A stretch of 64,000 nucleotides of DNA from Streptomyces longwoodensis (GCF_001514125.1 NZ_KQ948549.1:124001-188000); one strand, 5' to 3'; shown: positions 33,160 to 43,137, numbered from the stretch's first letter. A program made the numbers and translations. Notes: generated from the sequence alone by a model not told the origin.

Positions 33160-34596
33160 TCAGTCCGTGCCCCGCTCCAGCAGCGCCGCGGCACCGGAGA
33201 GTACCCCGGAGATCCGGTCCATGGTCGCCCCGTCCCGCTCCACGGGCTCCAGCACCGGACCGCGGGCCGTGTCCCAGCGCCGGGCCACGGCGGCCGGGTC
33301 CTCGCCGGTCAGCAGGCCCGCGGCCTGGGCCGCCGCGCCGAGCGCGACCAGTTCCCTCGCCTCGGGCACCTGGACCGGGCGCCCGGAGAGCCGTCGTACC
33401 GTCTGCTGCCAGGCCGTGCCGCGGGCACCGCCGCCGATCAGCAGCAGCGGGGCGGAGCGGTCCGCGTCCTCGTCGAGGACCAGGTCGAGCGCGGCGAGCA
33501 GCGCGTGCACGGCACCGTCGTAGGCGGCCTGGAGGATCTGGCCGGCGGTGGTGTCGTGGCGCAGGCCGTGCAGCAGCCCGGAGGCGTGCGGCAGGTTCGG
33601 GGTGCGCTCGCCGTCCAGGTAGGGCAGGAGCGTGACGCCGCCCGCGGGCTCGACGGCCTCGCGGTCCAGGCCCAGCAGCGCGGCGAGCCGGTCGACGGCG
33701 AGCGTGCAGTTCAGCGTGCAGGCCAGCGGCAGCCAGTCGCCGTGCGCGTCGGCGAAGCCCGCGACGGTGCCGGTCGGGTCGGCGGGGCGGTGCCGGGAGA
33801 CCGCGTACACCGTGCCCGAGGTGCCCAGGCTCAGCACCGGAGTGCCGGGGAGCAGGCCGAGGCCCAGCGCGGCCGCCGCGTTGTCGCCGGTGCCGGGAGC
33901 GACCAGGGTGCCCTTGGAGAACGGCAGGTCGTGGCGGTGCACGGTGCCCGCGACCTCGCCGGGTCGCACCACGCGCGGCAGCAGCGCCTGGTCGAGGCCC
34001 ACGTGCGCGAGGATCTCCGGGTCGTACGCCTCCGTCGCCGACGCCCACCAGCCCGTGCCGGAGGCGTCGCCGCGGTCGGTGGTGCCCTCGCCGGTGAGGC
34101 GCTCGGTGAGGTAATCGTGCGGGAGGCGCACCGCGCGCGTGGCGCGCACGGCCTCGGGCTCGTTCTCGGCGAGCCACGCCCACTTGGTGACCGTGAACGA
34201 GGCGGCCGGGACCGAGCCGGTGCGTTCCGCCCAGAACTTCGCCCCGCCCAGCTCCTCGGTCAGCCGGCGGGCCTGGGGGGCCGAGCGCACGTCGTTCCAC
34301 AGCAGGGCGGGGCGGACCGGCTCGCCCTGCGCGTCCAGCGTCACCAGCCCGTGCTGCTGGCCGCCGATCGACACCGCGGCGGCCTCGTGCGCCGCGGTGC
34401 CGCACTGGCGCAGCGCCTCGCACAGCGCGTCCCACCACTGCCGGGGGTCGCTCTCGCGGCCCGCTCCGGAGGACACGGTGTGCGGCGCCTGGCCGCTCGC
34501 GACGACCCGGCCGGTGGCCACGTCGACGACCAGGGCCTTGGTGGACTGGGTGGACGTGTCCACGCCGACGACGAGCGGACCCTCGGCTGCTGACAT
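33160..34596 (-). CDS. xylB: Xylulokinase
   Basis: A 478-residue FGGY-family kinase that phosphorylates D-xylulose to xylulose 5-phosphate. N-terminal ATP motif VVGVDTSTQSTKALVVD, substrate motif SIGGQQHGLVTLD, the FGGY signature region GTGDNAAAALGLGLL with LSLGTSGTVYAVS, and the C-terminal LLIGGGARGTAWQQ. ATG 34596 has GGGAGAG eight bases upstream; the frame to 34716 reaches into xylA's leader and is not used. It is divergent from xylA with a shared XylR-like operator. Its predicted promoter is TTTCGT-17-TAGTAT. A CCGCGG-AG-CCGCGG hairpin (34618-34631) followed by A6T3 lies in its leader. Confidence 0.92.
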   Translation of the reverse strand: MSAAEGPLVVGVDTSTQSTKALVVDVATGRVVASGQAPHTVSSGAGRESDPRQWWDALCEALRQCGTAAHEAAAVSIGGQQHGLVTLDAQGEPVRPALLWNDVRSAPQARRLTEELGGAKFWAERTGSVPAASFTVTKWAWLAENEPEAVRATRAVRLPHDYLTERLTGEGTTDRGDASGTGWWASATEAYDPEILAHVGLDQALLPRVVRPGEVAGTVHRHDLPFSKGTLVAPGTGDNAAAALGLGLLPGTPVLSLGTSGTVYAVSRHRPADPTGTVAGFADAHGDWLPLACTLNCTLAVDRLAALLGLDREAVEPAGGVTLLPYLDGERTPNLPHASGLLHGLRHDTTAGQILQAAYDGAVHALLAALDLVLDEDADRSAPLLLIGGGARGTAWQQTVRRLSGRPVQVPEARELVALGAAAQAAGLLTGEDPAAVARRWDTARGPVLEPVERDGATMDRISGVLSGAAALLERGTD

Positions 34597-34660
34597 CGGG
34601 CTCTCCCTAAATTTTTTCCGCGGCTCCGCGGGATCTGTCTTCCCAGAGATGCTCGGGCAT

Positions 34661-35881
<1,221 letters not shown>

Positions 35882-35884
35882 GCA

Positions 35885-35920
35885 CCCGCGCGTGCGCGGG
35901 CTGAGCACCCGCGCGTGCTC
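35885..35920 (+). terminator. Tandem hairpins after xylA
   Basis: CCCGCGC-GT-GCGCGGG (35885-35900) and GAGCAC-CCGCGC-GTGCTC (35903-35920) directly after the xylA stop. They come from a roughly 22-bp direct duplication (GGGCTGAGCACCCGCGCGTGC) that includes the stop codon. Confidence 0.5.
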
Positions 35921-35925
35921 CACAC

Positions 35926-36036
35926 GTCGCTCCGGGCGCGAGGTCAGGGCCCGCGCGCGGCCGTTGCACCGGAATCGTGTCCTCCGTGGCACGACTCCGT
36001 GCCGACGCCCGCGCGGGGGCTCGCGCCCGGAGCGAC
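35926..36036. repeat. 111-bp element bounded by 17-bp perfect inverted repeats
   Basis: The 17 bases at 35926-35942 (GTCGCTCCGGGCGCGAG) are exactly complementary to 36020-36036. Inside is another 6-bp hairpin (GGCACG-ACTC-CGTGCC). The element ends 20 bases before the ATG of the proline-rich protein, so it probably lies in its 5' leader. Confidence 0.75.
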
Positions 36037-36056
36037 TTCTCGACACCCTGGGCGGC

Positions 36057-36650
36057 ATGGCCACGCCGCCCGTACCGCCGCGACCGCCCCGCCCGCCGAG
36101 CGACATGCCGCCGCCCCCTCCGGGCGACGGCTTCGGACCGCCCCCGCCGGGGCCCCCGGGTCCTCCGGGCTCCCCGGGCGACGGGTATGGGCCGCCTCCG
36201 CCGTCTCCTCCGGGGGACGGCTACGGGCCGCCGACTCCTCCGGGGCCCCCGGGGGACGGCTACGGGCCGCCCCCGCCGCCCTACGACCCGGGCCCCGAGC
36301 CCGGTTCCGGTGGCCGGGGCCCGCGCGGGCGCCGCAATCCGCTGCTCATCGCCCTGGGCGTCCTGGTGGGCGTGGCGGCCGTCGTGGTGGTCGTGGTGCT
36401 CGCCTCCGGCGGGGACGACGGCTCGGACGAGTCGCCCGGTGGCAGCACCACCGGCACGGGCACGCGCGGTCCGTCCTTCCGCCTGCCGACCCGCCTCCCC
36501 ACCGCCCTGCCGTCCCGGCTGCCCACGGAGTTGCCCAGCGGGTTCCCGACAGCACTGCCGAGCGGCCTGCCCACGGAGCTGCCGAGCGGCTTCCCCTCCG
36601 AACTGCCGAGCGGTCTGGAGTCCTTGCTGCCGTCGGGGTTGGTGCCGTAG
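36057..36650 (+). CDS. Proline-rich repeat membrane protein, 197 aa
   Basis: A Pro/Gly-rich N-terminal half with four GDGF/GDGYGPP units (PPGDGYGPPPP) is followed by a basic stretch, a single membrane helix (NPLLIALGVLVGVAAVVVVVVLA, about residues 98-120), then a Gly/Ser linker. The C-terminal half is a (LPT/S-x-LPSGFP) ladder of about nine LPxxLPxx units ending LPSGLVP. Topology by the positive-inside rule puts the Pro/Gly half inside and the LP ladder outside. I recognise no enzyme domain. ATG 36057 lacks a strong ribosome-binding site (TGGGCGGC), and the gene lies just downstream of a 17-bp inverted-repeat element. Confidence 0.7.
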   Translation: MATPPVPPRPPRPPSDMPPPPPGDGFGPPPPGPPGPPGSPGDGYGPPPPSPPGDGYGPPTPPGPPGDGYGPPPPPYDPGPEPGSGGRGPRGRRNPLLIALGVLVGVAAVVVVVVLASGGDDGSDESPGGSTTGTGTRGPSFRLPTRLPTALPSRLPTELPSGFPTALPSGLPTELPSGFPSELPSGLESLLPSGLVP

Positions 36651-36699
36651 CCGGCGGGGGCGGGGGTGTGCCCGCCCCTGGGCGGCGAGGCGCGGGGAC

Positions 36700-38043
36700 T
36701 CAGATCCCGCGCGGGAGGCGGACGTGGACGACCTTCGTCTCGATGCCGCTGTCGACCAGCCTGCCCTGCGCGTCGAACGCCCCGGCCCCGTCGGTCATCC
36801 CGAAGTCGTTGTCGTTGATCAGGGCGAGCGTGTCGTGGTCCACGCGCGCGACACCCTCGATCTTCCCGGGCACGTCCGCCACCGTGCCGAGGTCCACCGC
36901 CAGCCGCTTGGCGAGCACCGGGACGCCCGAGGCCGCCGGGTCGGCGAGCTGCTCCAGGGAGGGCGACGTCGTGTCGTCGTCCCAACGGCCGCCCAGGATG
37001 TCCGCCTTCCGGTCCAGCCGCACCACCTGGAGCCGCGCGGCCCGGTCGGTGCGCTCCTCCACCAGCAGACGGTCGCCACCCACCGCGACCACCGAGGAGA
37101 TCTTCAGCTCGGAGGTGTCGTCCTCACCGGGGTCGACGACGCCCACCGGGTCGAAGCGGTAGGCGTACTCGGCGGTGACGGCCTTCCTCTTCGGCGAGAA
37201 GCGCAGCAGCCGCGTGGTCAGCGACGCCTCGCCCGCGCCCGTGTCGGGCAGCGACAGCGGGCTCTGCAACGCCATCACCAGGTCGCCGCCCGGCAACTGG
37301 GCGAGTCCCTCGAAGCCCCGGTTGACCTTCCGGTGCAGCAGCACCGCGGGCAGCGCCTCCACCACCGGGTAGTCGGTCCCGGTCAGATTGAGCCCCCGGG
37401 GCACGTACCGCGTCAGCACCTCCCCGCGCGCGGAGACGTGCACCAGGGAGGGCCCGTACTCGTCGATGAGCCAGAACGAGCCGTCCGCGGCCCGCACGAC
37501 GCCCTCGGTGTCCAGGCCGTTCGGGTCGTACGACAGCGCCGTACGGGCGTCGTAGGAGTACGGCGCCTCGTCGCGCCCCGCCTGGTTCGGCAGGCCGGTG
37601 ACCGGCTTGCCGGACGAGGTGGTGATCGGAACGGCCCGCAGCACGCGCACGGTGTCCCCGGTCACCTTGATCCGCACGATCGCCGGGTCGAAGCCCGGCA
37701 CCGGGAAGGTGCGCCGCTTGCTGCCGGTCACCTTGATCTGGCCGTTGGGCCCGCGGTCGGTGACGGTCCAGAACTCGCCCTTGCGGCCCGCCGGGTAGAT
37801 GTCGCTGCCGATGCCGCCGAGGTCGACGCCCCGGTCGTCGGCGACGGTACCGGGCAGCAGACCGTTGCTGAACGCCCCGAGCGGCACGTCCCCGAGCGTC
37901 GCGGTCCCTACGACCTCGGCCTGCGCGGCGGGGGCGGACGCGTCGGCCGACCGGGCGGACAGCAGCGCGGCTGCCACGGCGAGCGGCACGACCGCCGCGA
38001 CGGAACGGTGGACGCGGCGCCGGCCGGCGGCGTACGGGGACAT
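36700..38043 (-). CDS. Secreted esterase-like phytase-family protein
   Basis: A 447-residue exported protein with a Sec signal (VHRSVAAVVPLAVAAALLSARSADA) followed by the 'esterase-like activity of phytase' beta-propeller domain (PF13449). Characteristic pieces include GGIGSDIYP, GEFWTVTDRGPNG, DPNGLDTEGVVRAADGSFWLIDEYGPSL, NRGFEGLAQLPGG and the C-terminal HDTLALINDNDFGM. The family is linked to phosphoester hydrolysis outside the cell; the substrate is unproven. ATG 38043 follows AGGAGGCCCC closely. No clear operon partner. Confidence 0.83.
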   Translation of the reverse strand: MSPYAAGRRRVHRSVAAVVPLAVAAALLSARSADASAPAAQAEVVGTATLGDVPLGAFSNGLLPGTVADDRGVDLGGIGSDIYPAGRKGEFWTVTDRGPNGQIKVTGSKRRTFPVPGFDPAIVRIKVTGDTVRVLRAVPITTSSGKPVTGLPNQAGRDEAPYSYDARTALSYDPNGLDTEGVVRAADGSFWLIDEYGPSLVHVSARGEVLTRYVPRGLNLTGTDYPVVEALPAVLLHRKVNRGFEGLAQLPGGDLVMALQSPLSLPDTGAGEASLTTRLLRFSPKRKAVTAEYAYRFDPVGVVDPGEDDTSELKISSVVAVGGDRLLVEERTDRAARLQVVRLDRKADILGGRWDDDTTSPSLEQLADPAASGVPVLAKRLAVDLGTVADVPGKIEGVARVDHDTLALINDNDFGMTDGAGAFDAQGRLVDSGIETKVVHVRLPRGI

Positions 38044-38201
38044 GGGGCCTCCTGAGGGGCGAACGGGGTGACAGCGCACAGAGTCGGGTCACTCCTCCAA
38101 CGCGGTACGACGACACGGTGAACGCCGTGCGTCGGCCGCGGGTCGGGCCGACGCACGGGGTGGTTCGGCGTGAGCCGAGCGTGGCGGTGAGGCGTGAGCA
38201 G

Positions 38202-39566
38202 TCACCCCGCGCCCGTGTCTTCGCCTCCGCTCCCGTCCCCGTCCCCGAGGGACATCGCCGCCGCCAGGGCCGTGGCCGGGTCCCGGGCCGCGTCCCCCGC
38301 CGGGGACCAGCGCCCCCGCTCCTTGCGGTACGGCCACCAGCGCCCGTCGCGGTCCAGCCGGAGTTGGCAGGACGTGCCCGCCACCGTCCACCGGTTGCCC
38401 CGGGCGCGCAGCACCGGCCGCTCGCCGTCCTCCCAGGCCGACTCGAGCGCCCTACGCGCGCGTGCCCACGCCTCGCCCTCGACCGCCCACTCCTCCTCGA
38501 GGACGGACAGCGCCGCCGCACCGCCGTACCGCCAGGCCAGTACGGCCGACGTCAGGCCCTCCCGGCTGCGCCCGGATCCCGTGGCGAGGCGCCGACCGAC
38601 GGCCGTGCGGAAGGCGCGGGGGGTGTCGGCGAGCCCGGCGGCCAGCCGCACCGCGTCCAGGTCGGCCGTCAGCTCCCCGCACGCGTGCGGGCCCCCGCCC
38701 AGCGCCTCGGCCAGCATCCGGTGCGCCTCCTCCGCCGTGCGCGCCGCCAGGAACTCCACGGCGGTCGGATCCACGCCCGCCGCGGGGGGCGTCTCGGCGT
38801 CCAGGGAGGGCGGCAGCCCGGGCTGCCCGGGGAGCTCGGGCGGGGCGGGCAGGGGCGGTCGCGCCGCCGCGTACGCCTGCGCCGCGTCGACACCGTCCCG
38901 CCGGGGCCGTGCCGCGGCCGGCTCCGGCGGGGCAGCGGCCGTACCGCGGGCCTGGAGGTCGCCCAGGACCGCCCGCGGCGACCGGCCGCGCAGCAACAGC
39001 AGGACGAACGGGTCCTCGTCCAGCAACCGCGCCACCTGGTAGCACAGCGCCGCCGTGTGTCCGCAGTGGTCCCACGCACCGCAGCCGCACGAGGCCTCCA
39101 ACTCGCCCAGTCCCGGCAGCAGGTCGATCCCGGCCGTCGCCGCGTCCTCGACGAGCCGCGGCGGCATCTCACCGTCCAGCAGGGCGGCCACGTCGCCCGA
39201 CCGCTCGACGGCCAGGTCCAGCAGCCGGTCCCACTGCCCCTCCGACAGCTCCGTCAGCAGCACGTCCGCGCGCTGTCCCGTCCCGTCCCGGTCCCGTACG
39301 ACGGCCGTGACCCGCCCCGGGCGCACCGACACGGCACCCACGGCACCCGCGCGTGCGAGCCGACGGCCGACGCGGACCTGGGCGTTGTCCAGCGCGCCCT
39401 CCTCCAGCGCCGCGAGCCACGCCCGGCCCCACCAGGTCCGCGCGAAACTCCCTCCCCGCGCGGGGGATTGCGCGGCGAAAGTGCGCTCGGTGGCCGCGTC
39501 GTAGCGGCTGGTCGTCCCCTCGTGGCAGCCCGTTGCCGTGTCGGGGAGGTCGTCCTCGCGGTTCAT
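38202..39566 (-). CDS. SWIM zinc-finger protein
   Basis: A 454-residue protein with an N-terminal region FARTWWGRAWLAALE typical of the SWIM-zinc-finger family beside SNF2 helicases, and a SWIM motif SCGCGAWDHCGHTAAL (CxCx4CxH). The C-terminal half is helical and Ala-rich, with a WWPYRKERGRWSPAG segment. SWIM domains bind zinc and mediate DNA or protein binding. The start ATG 39566 overlaps the stop of the SNF2 helicase (ATGA), so the two are translated together and very likely act as a complex. The role is unknown; see findings. Confidence 0.82.
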   Translation of the reverse strand: MNREDDLPDTATGCHEGTTSRYDAATERTFAAQSPARGGSFARTWWGRAWLAALEEGALDNAQVRVGRRLARAGAVGAVSVRPGRVTAVVRDRDGTGQRADVLLTELSEGQWDRLLDLAVERSGDVAALLDGEMPPRLVEDAATAGIDLLPGLGELEASCGCGAWDHCGHTAALCYQVARLLDEDPFVLLLLRGRSPRAVLGDLQARGTAAAPPEPAAARPRRDGVDAAQAYAAARPPLPAPPELPGQPGLPPSLDAETPPAAGVDPTAVEFLAARTAEEAHRMLAEALGGGPHACGELTADLDAVRLAAGLADTPRAFRTAVGRRLATGSGRSREGLTSAVLAWRYGGAAALSVLEEEWAVEGEAWARARRALESAWEDGERPVLRARGNRWTVAGTSCQLRLDRDGRWWPYRKERGRWSPAGDAARDPATALAAAMSLGDGDGSGGEDTGAG

Positions 39567-42500
39567 CGCTCGTCCCCTCGCAGTGCGACCAGGTCGGCCA
39601 GTTCCGTGTCCGTCAGCTCCGTGAAGGCCGACTCGCCGGATCCCAGCACCGCGTCGGCGAGCCGGCGTTTGCGCGCGAGCAGATCGGCGATGCGGTCCTC
39701 GACGGTGCCCTCGGCGATGAGCCGGTGCACCTGCACCGGGCGCGTCTGGCCGATGCGGTACGCGCGGTCCGTGGCCTGCGCCTCCACGGCCGGGTTCCAC
39801 CAGCGGTCGTAGTGCACGACGTGCTCGGCCCGCGTCAGGTTGAGCCCGGTGCCCGCCGCCTTCAACGACAGCAGGAACACCGGCACCTCACCGTCCTGGA
39901 AGCGCCGCACCATCGCCTCCCGCTCCGCGACCGGTGTACCGCCGTGCAGGAACTGCGTGGCCACCCCGCGCGCCGCGAGGTGCCGCTCCACGAGCCGTCC
40001 CATGCGCACGTACTGCGTGAACACCAGGGCGCTCGACCCCTCGGCGAGGAGGGTGTCCAGCAGCTCGTCCAGCAGCTCCAGCTTGCCGGAGCGCCCCGCG
40101 ATCGTCGGGCGTTCCTCGCCCAGGTACTGCGCGGGGTGGTTGCAGATCTGCTTGAGCGCGGTGAGCAGCTTGACGATCAGTCCGCGCCGCGCCATGTCGT
40201 CGGCCGCGGCGATCGCGGCCAGCGTCTCGCGCACCACGGCCTCGTACAGGCCGGCCTGTTCCGCGGTAAGCGCCACCGGGTGGTCCGTCTCGGTCTTGGG
40301 CGGCAGTTCGGGCGCGATGCCCGGGTCCGACTTGCGGCGGCGCAGCAGGAACGGCCCCACCAGCCGCGCGAGCCGTTCGGCTGCGGCCGGGTCCGCACCA
40401 CCCTCGACGGCACGCGCGTGGCGACGGCGGAAGGTGCCGAGCCGGCCCAGCAGGCCGGGCGTCGTCCAGTCCAGGATCGCCCACAGGTCCGAGAGGTTGT
40501 TCTCCACGGGCGTGCCGGTGAGCGCCACCCGCGCGCGTGCGGGGAGGGTGCGCAGGGCACGGGCGGTCGCCGAGTACGGGTTCTTCACGTGCTGCGCCTC
40601 GTCGGCCACGACCAGCCCCCACCGCACCTCGGCGAGCCGCGCCGCGTCCAGACGCAGCGTGCCGTACGTCGTGAGGACGAACTCGCCGTCGGCGGGGGCG
40701 TCGCCCGTGGCGGGGGCCGGGGTGTCGGTCGGTGTGTCGGTCGACGTGCCCGCCGAGGTGTCCGCTCGGGTGTCCGCCGGGGCGCCCAGGGCGCGGCGCG
40801 GGCCGTGGAAGCGCCGTACGCGCGTGCCGGGGGCGAAGCGCTCGATCTCGCGCTGCCAGTTGCCCATCAGGGACGTGGGGCAGACCACCAGCGTGGGACC
40901 CGCGGACTCCGGGGCCGCCTGGCGGTGCAGGTGCAGGGCGATCAGGGTGACGGTCTTGCCGAGGCCCATGTCGTCGGCCAGACAGCAGCCGAGCCCCCAC
41001 TCCGTGGTGCGGGCCAGCCAGTCGAGGCCGCGGCGCTGGTAGTCGCGCAGCACGGCGGCCAGCCCCGCGGGCTGCGGCACCGGCTCCGTCCCCTCCCGGG
41101 CGAGCAGCCGCTCCCGTACGGCCGCGGGCCACCCGGCGGCCTCTACGTCCACCTGGCGGCCGTCGACCTCGACGGTGCCGGTCAGGGCGGCGCCCAGGGC
41201 GTCGATGGGCGTGACCTCGCGGTCCTGGCGGGCCCGGGCGCGCCGCACCTCCTGCGGATCCACCAGGACCCACTGGTCGCGCAGCCGCACGATCGGCCGG
41301 TTCGCCTCGGCCAGGCGGTCCAATTCCTCGCGCGCGAGGGGCCGGCCGCCGAGCGTGAAGCGCCAGGTGAAGGTCAACAGGGCGTCGGCGGAGAGCGCGT
41401 TGCCGCGGTGGCCGGTGCCGGTGCCAACGTCTGCGCTGCGGGTGTCGGCGAACGTTCCTGCGCCGGAGGCCGTGGGTGGGGTGTCCCCCGGGGTGCCCAC
41501 CGTGGCGCCCGTGGTGAGGGTGCGGACCAGGTCCCGCGGCCAGTGCACCTCGACACCGGCGGCCGCCAACGCGCGCGTGCCGTCGTCCAGCAGGTCGGCC
41601 ACCTCGTCGTCCAGGAGGTCCACGGCGTCCGGTACGGCGGCCGAGAGCAGCGGCAGGAGCGCGGGCCAGGCCCTCGCCGCGCGGCGCAGGGCGAGCAGCA
41701 CGTCCATGCGCACGCGCGGGCCGAACTTCCCGCTCGCCGCGCCGCCCGTGGGAGCCCAGACGTCGGCGGCGTCCGCGACCAGCGCGGGGTCGCTCACGCT
41801 GTGCACCTGGAGGACGGCCCGCAGCGTCGGAGGCGTCCCGGCATCCGCGCCCGCATCGGTTTCGTCCGCCGGAGCCTGCGCCGTGGATGTGCCGAGGCCC
41901 CGGACTTCGACGCGCAGCGAGAGCCGTACGCCCGCGTCGTGGCCGGCCGCGACATCGGCCGCCCAGGCGCGCAGCTCGGGCAGGTGCTGGGGTGCGGGCG
42001 CCGCGTAGGCCGGGCCGTCGGTCACGAGGTGGGCGGCGGGGGAGCGGGGCAGGGCGTCGGCGACCGCGTCGAGGTAGGCCCGCAGGAGGGTCTCGGGGGC
42101 GGGGAGGCGCAGGGCGGTCGGCCCGTGGGCCACCTGTCCGTGGTCGGTCGGCTCGTCGACGGCCTCTCCGTCGCCGGTCCGTCCGTCACCAGTGCGTCCG
42201 TCACCGGTCCGTCCGTGGCCGGTCCGGTCTTCGTCCACCGGCACTGCGTGGGCCTCGGGTGGCATCGCCGCGGCCAGGTGGCGGATCCGCTCGGTGTCGT
42301 CCGGTCCCAACGGGCCGATCCGCCAGGCGTCGTGGTCGCCCTCCGACACCCCGGGCAGCAGCAGCCCGCGCGCCACGAAGTGCAGTGCGAGGAGCGTGGC
42401 CGCGCCCCAGAAGGCCGTGGCCGGATGAGCGTCAGCCGCTCCCCGCGCGCGTGCGAGGAGGGGCAGGGCGGAGCGCACCGGGAGCAGCACCGCCGGAACG

Positions 42501-42760
42501 GTCATCGTGTCCACGCCGTTCGCCGTGGGCCGGACCACCGTCAGATCGGCGAGCGCCGCGTCGGCGAGTGTCCTGTGGCCGCCGACCGTCCCGTCCGGGG
42601 TCCAGAAGGCGACGGTGCCGGTGCGGGCCGGGTCGCCCGGCAGGAAGACGGCGCACGCGCGGGCGAGTTGGGCTGCGTCGTGCGGCGGGTCCGCGACGGG
42701 CGGGGGTGTCGTGGGGTCGTGGGGCGTGGGTTCCGTGGGTTTCGTGGGAGGCCTCAGCAC
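39563..42760 (-). CDS. SNF2-family DEAD/DEAH-box helicase
   Basis: A roughly 1065-residue Swi2/Snf2 ATPase. The N-terminal 560 residues are the SNF2-associated domain common in bacteria. The ATPase core has ADDMGLGKTVTLIAL (motif I, about residue 595), VVCPTSLMGNWQREI (Ia), VADEAQHVKNP (motif II, about 720) and ALTGTPVENNLSDLW (III); the C-terminal lobe has ALVFTQYVRMGRLVE and DRAYRIGQTRPVQVHRL. GTG 42760 is preferred (AGGAGTAGG upstream); TTG 42781 is an alternative. It probably remodels or translocates on DNA or RNA with the overlapping SWIM protein. Three low-complexity inserts interrupt conserved blocks. Confidence 0.87.
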   Translation of the reverse strand: MLRPPTKPTEPTPHDPTTPPPVADPPHDAAQLARACAVFLPGDPARTGTVAFWTPDGTVGGHRTLADAALADLTVVRPTANGVDTMTVPAVLLPVRSALPLLARARGAADAHPATAFWGAATLLALHFVARGLLLPGVSEGDHDAWRIGPLGPDDTERIRHLAAAMPPEAHAVPVDEDRTGHGRTGDGRTGDGRTGDGEAVDEPTDHGQVAHGPTALRLPAPETLLRAYLDAVADALPRSPAAHLVTDGPAYAAPAPQHLPELRAWAADVAAGHDAGVRLSLRVEVRGLGTSTAQAPADETDAGADAGTPPTLRAVLQVHSVSDPALVADAADVWAPTGGAASGKFGPRVRMDVLLALRRAARAWPALLPLLSAAVPDAVDLLDDEVADLLDDGTRALAAAGVEVHWPRDLVRTLTTGATVGTPGDTPPTASGAGTFADTRSADVGTGTGHRGNALSADALLTFTWRFTLGGRPLAREELDRLAEANRPIVRLRDQWVLVDPQEVRRARARQDREVTPIDALGAALTGTVEVDGRQVDVEAAGWPAAVRERLLAREGTEPVPQPAGLAAVLRDYQRRGLDWLARTTEWGLGCCLADDMGLGKTVTLIALHLHRQAAPESAGPTLVVCPTSLMGNWQREIERFAPGTRVRRFHGPRRALGAPADTRADTSAGTSTDTPTDTPAPATGDAPADGEFVLTTYGTLRLDAARLAEVRWGLVVADEAQHVKNPYSATARALRTLPARARVALTGTPVENNLSDLWAILDWTTPGLLGRLGTFRRRHARAVEGGADPAAAERLARLVGPFLLRRRKSDPGIAPELPPKTETDHPVALTAEQAGLYEAVVRETLAAIAAADDMARRGLIVKLLTALKQICNHPAQYLGEERPTIAGRSGKLELLDELLDTLLAEGSSALVFTQYVRMGRLVERHLAARGVATQFLHGGTPVAEREAMVRRFQDGEVPVFLLSLKAAGTGLNLTRAEHVVHYDRWWNPAVEAQATDRAYRIGQTRPVQVHRLIAEGTVEDRIADLLARKRRLADAVLGSGESAFTELTDTELADLVALRGDER
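42166..42225. repeat. 15-bp x4 in-frame tandem repeat in the helicase gene
   Basis: Units of 15 bp (42166, 42181, 42196, 42211) close to GTCCGTCACCGGTCC, encoding GRTGD repeats in the N-terminal domain of the SNF2 helicase. Confidence 0.75.
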
Positions 42761-42954
42761 GAAGACGAACCTACTCCTCAAATTTGACTACCTGGGTGGA
42801 GTGGTCGAGGGTACAACACCTCCGGACGGTGCGCCTCAGGGATGCGTAGGGGACGCGGTTCAGGGTCGACTCAGGGTCGGGACTCGGAACTGCGCGCCGC
42901 GTGGGGCCGTTCTCTGGACAGAGAGCGGCAGGGGCCGCGAAGGAGGCGACACAC

Positions 42955-43137
42955 ATGTCGAAGAACGCCAAGATCGCCGCAGGAGGTGTGGCGGCCGGGT
43001 TGCTCCTGCTGATCTGGCTGCCCTGGTGGGCGGCGCTGCTGATCGTGCTGGGGGTCCCGGCGGCCGCGTACCTCGCGCTCGACCCTTCGCAGCGCCGCCG
43101 TCTGCGCCGCATACGTCGCAGGGAGCTCGGCCGCTGA
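42955..43137 (+). CDS. Small membrane protein, 60 aa
   Basis: Begins MSKNAKIAAGG, then a long hydrophobic segment with WLPWWAALLIVLGVPAAAYLAL and a strongly basic tail (QRRRLRRIRRRELGR). ATG 42955 has AAGGAGG nine bases upstream. It is divergent from the SNF2 helicase gene. Such short, Lys/Arg-tailed membrane proteins are frequent in Streptomyces and have no assigned function. It could be one or two membrane helices. Confidence 0.7.
   Translation: MSKNAKIAAGGVAAGLLLLIWLPWWAALLIVLGVPAAAYLALDPSQRRRLRRIRRRELGR

Noticed and set aside
32775..33194. 139-residue minus-strand frame across the xylR-xylB gap
   Set aside because: It is generated by the direct repeats, with Pro/Gly/Arg-rich nonsense and no start signal.
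35926..36036. Insertion-sequence remnant
   Set aside because: The inverted repeats have no target duplication and no transposase frame between them; kept only as an element of unknown kind.
36057..36650. Sortase-anchored LPxTG protein
   Set aside because: The LP ladder contains LPT and LPS but no LPxTG followed by a hydrophobic helix and basic tail; the membrane helix lies before the ladder.
38202..43137. Complete anti-phage system such as a DISARM- or Gabija-like set
   Set aside because: The SNF2 helicase and SWIM protein are not accompanied by a methylase, nuclease or phospholipase, so no known system can be claimed.
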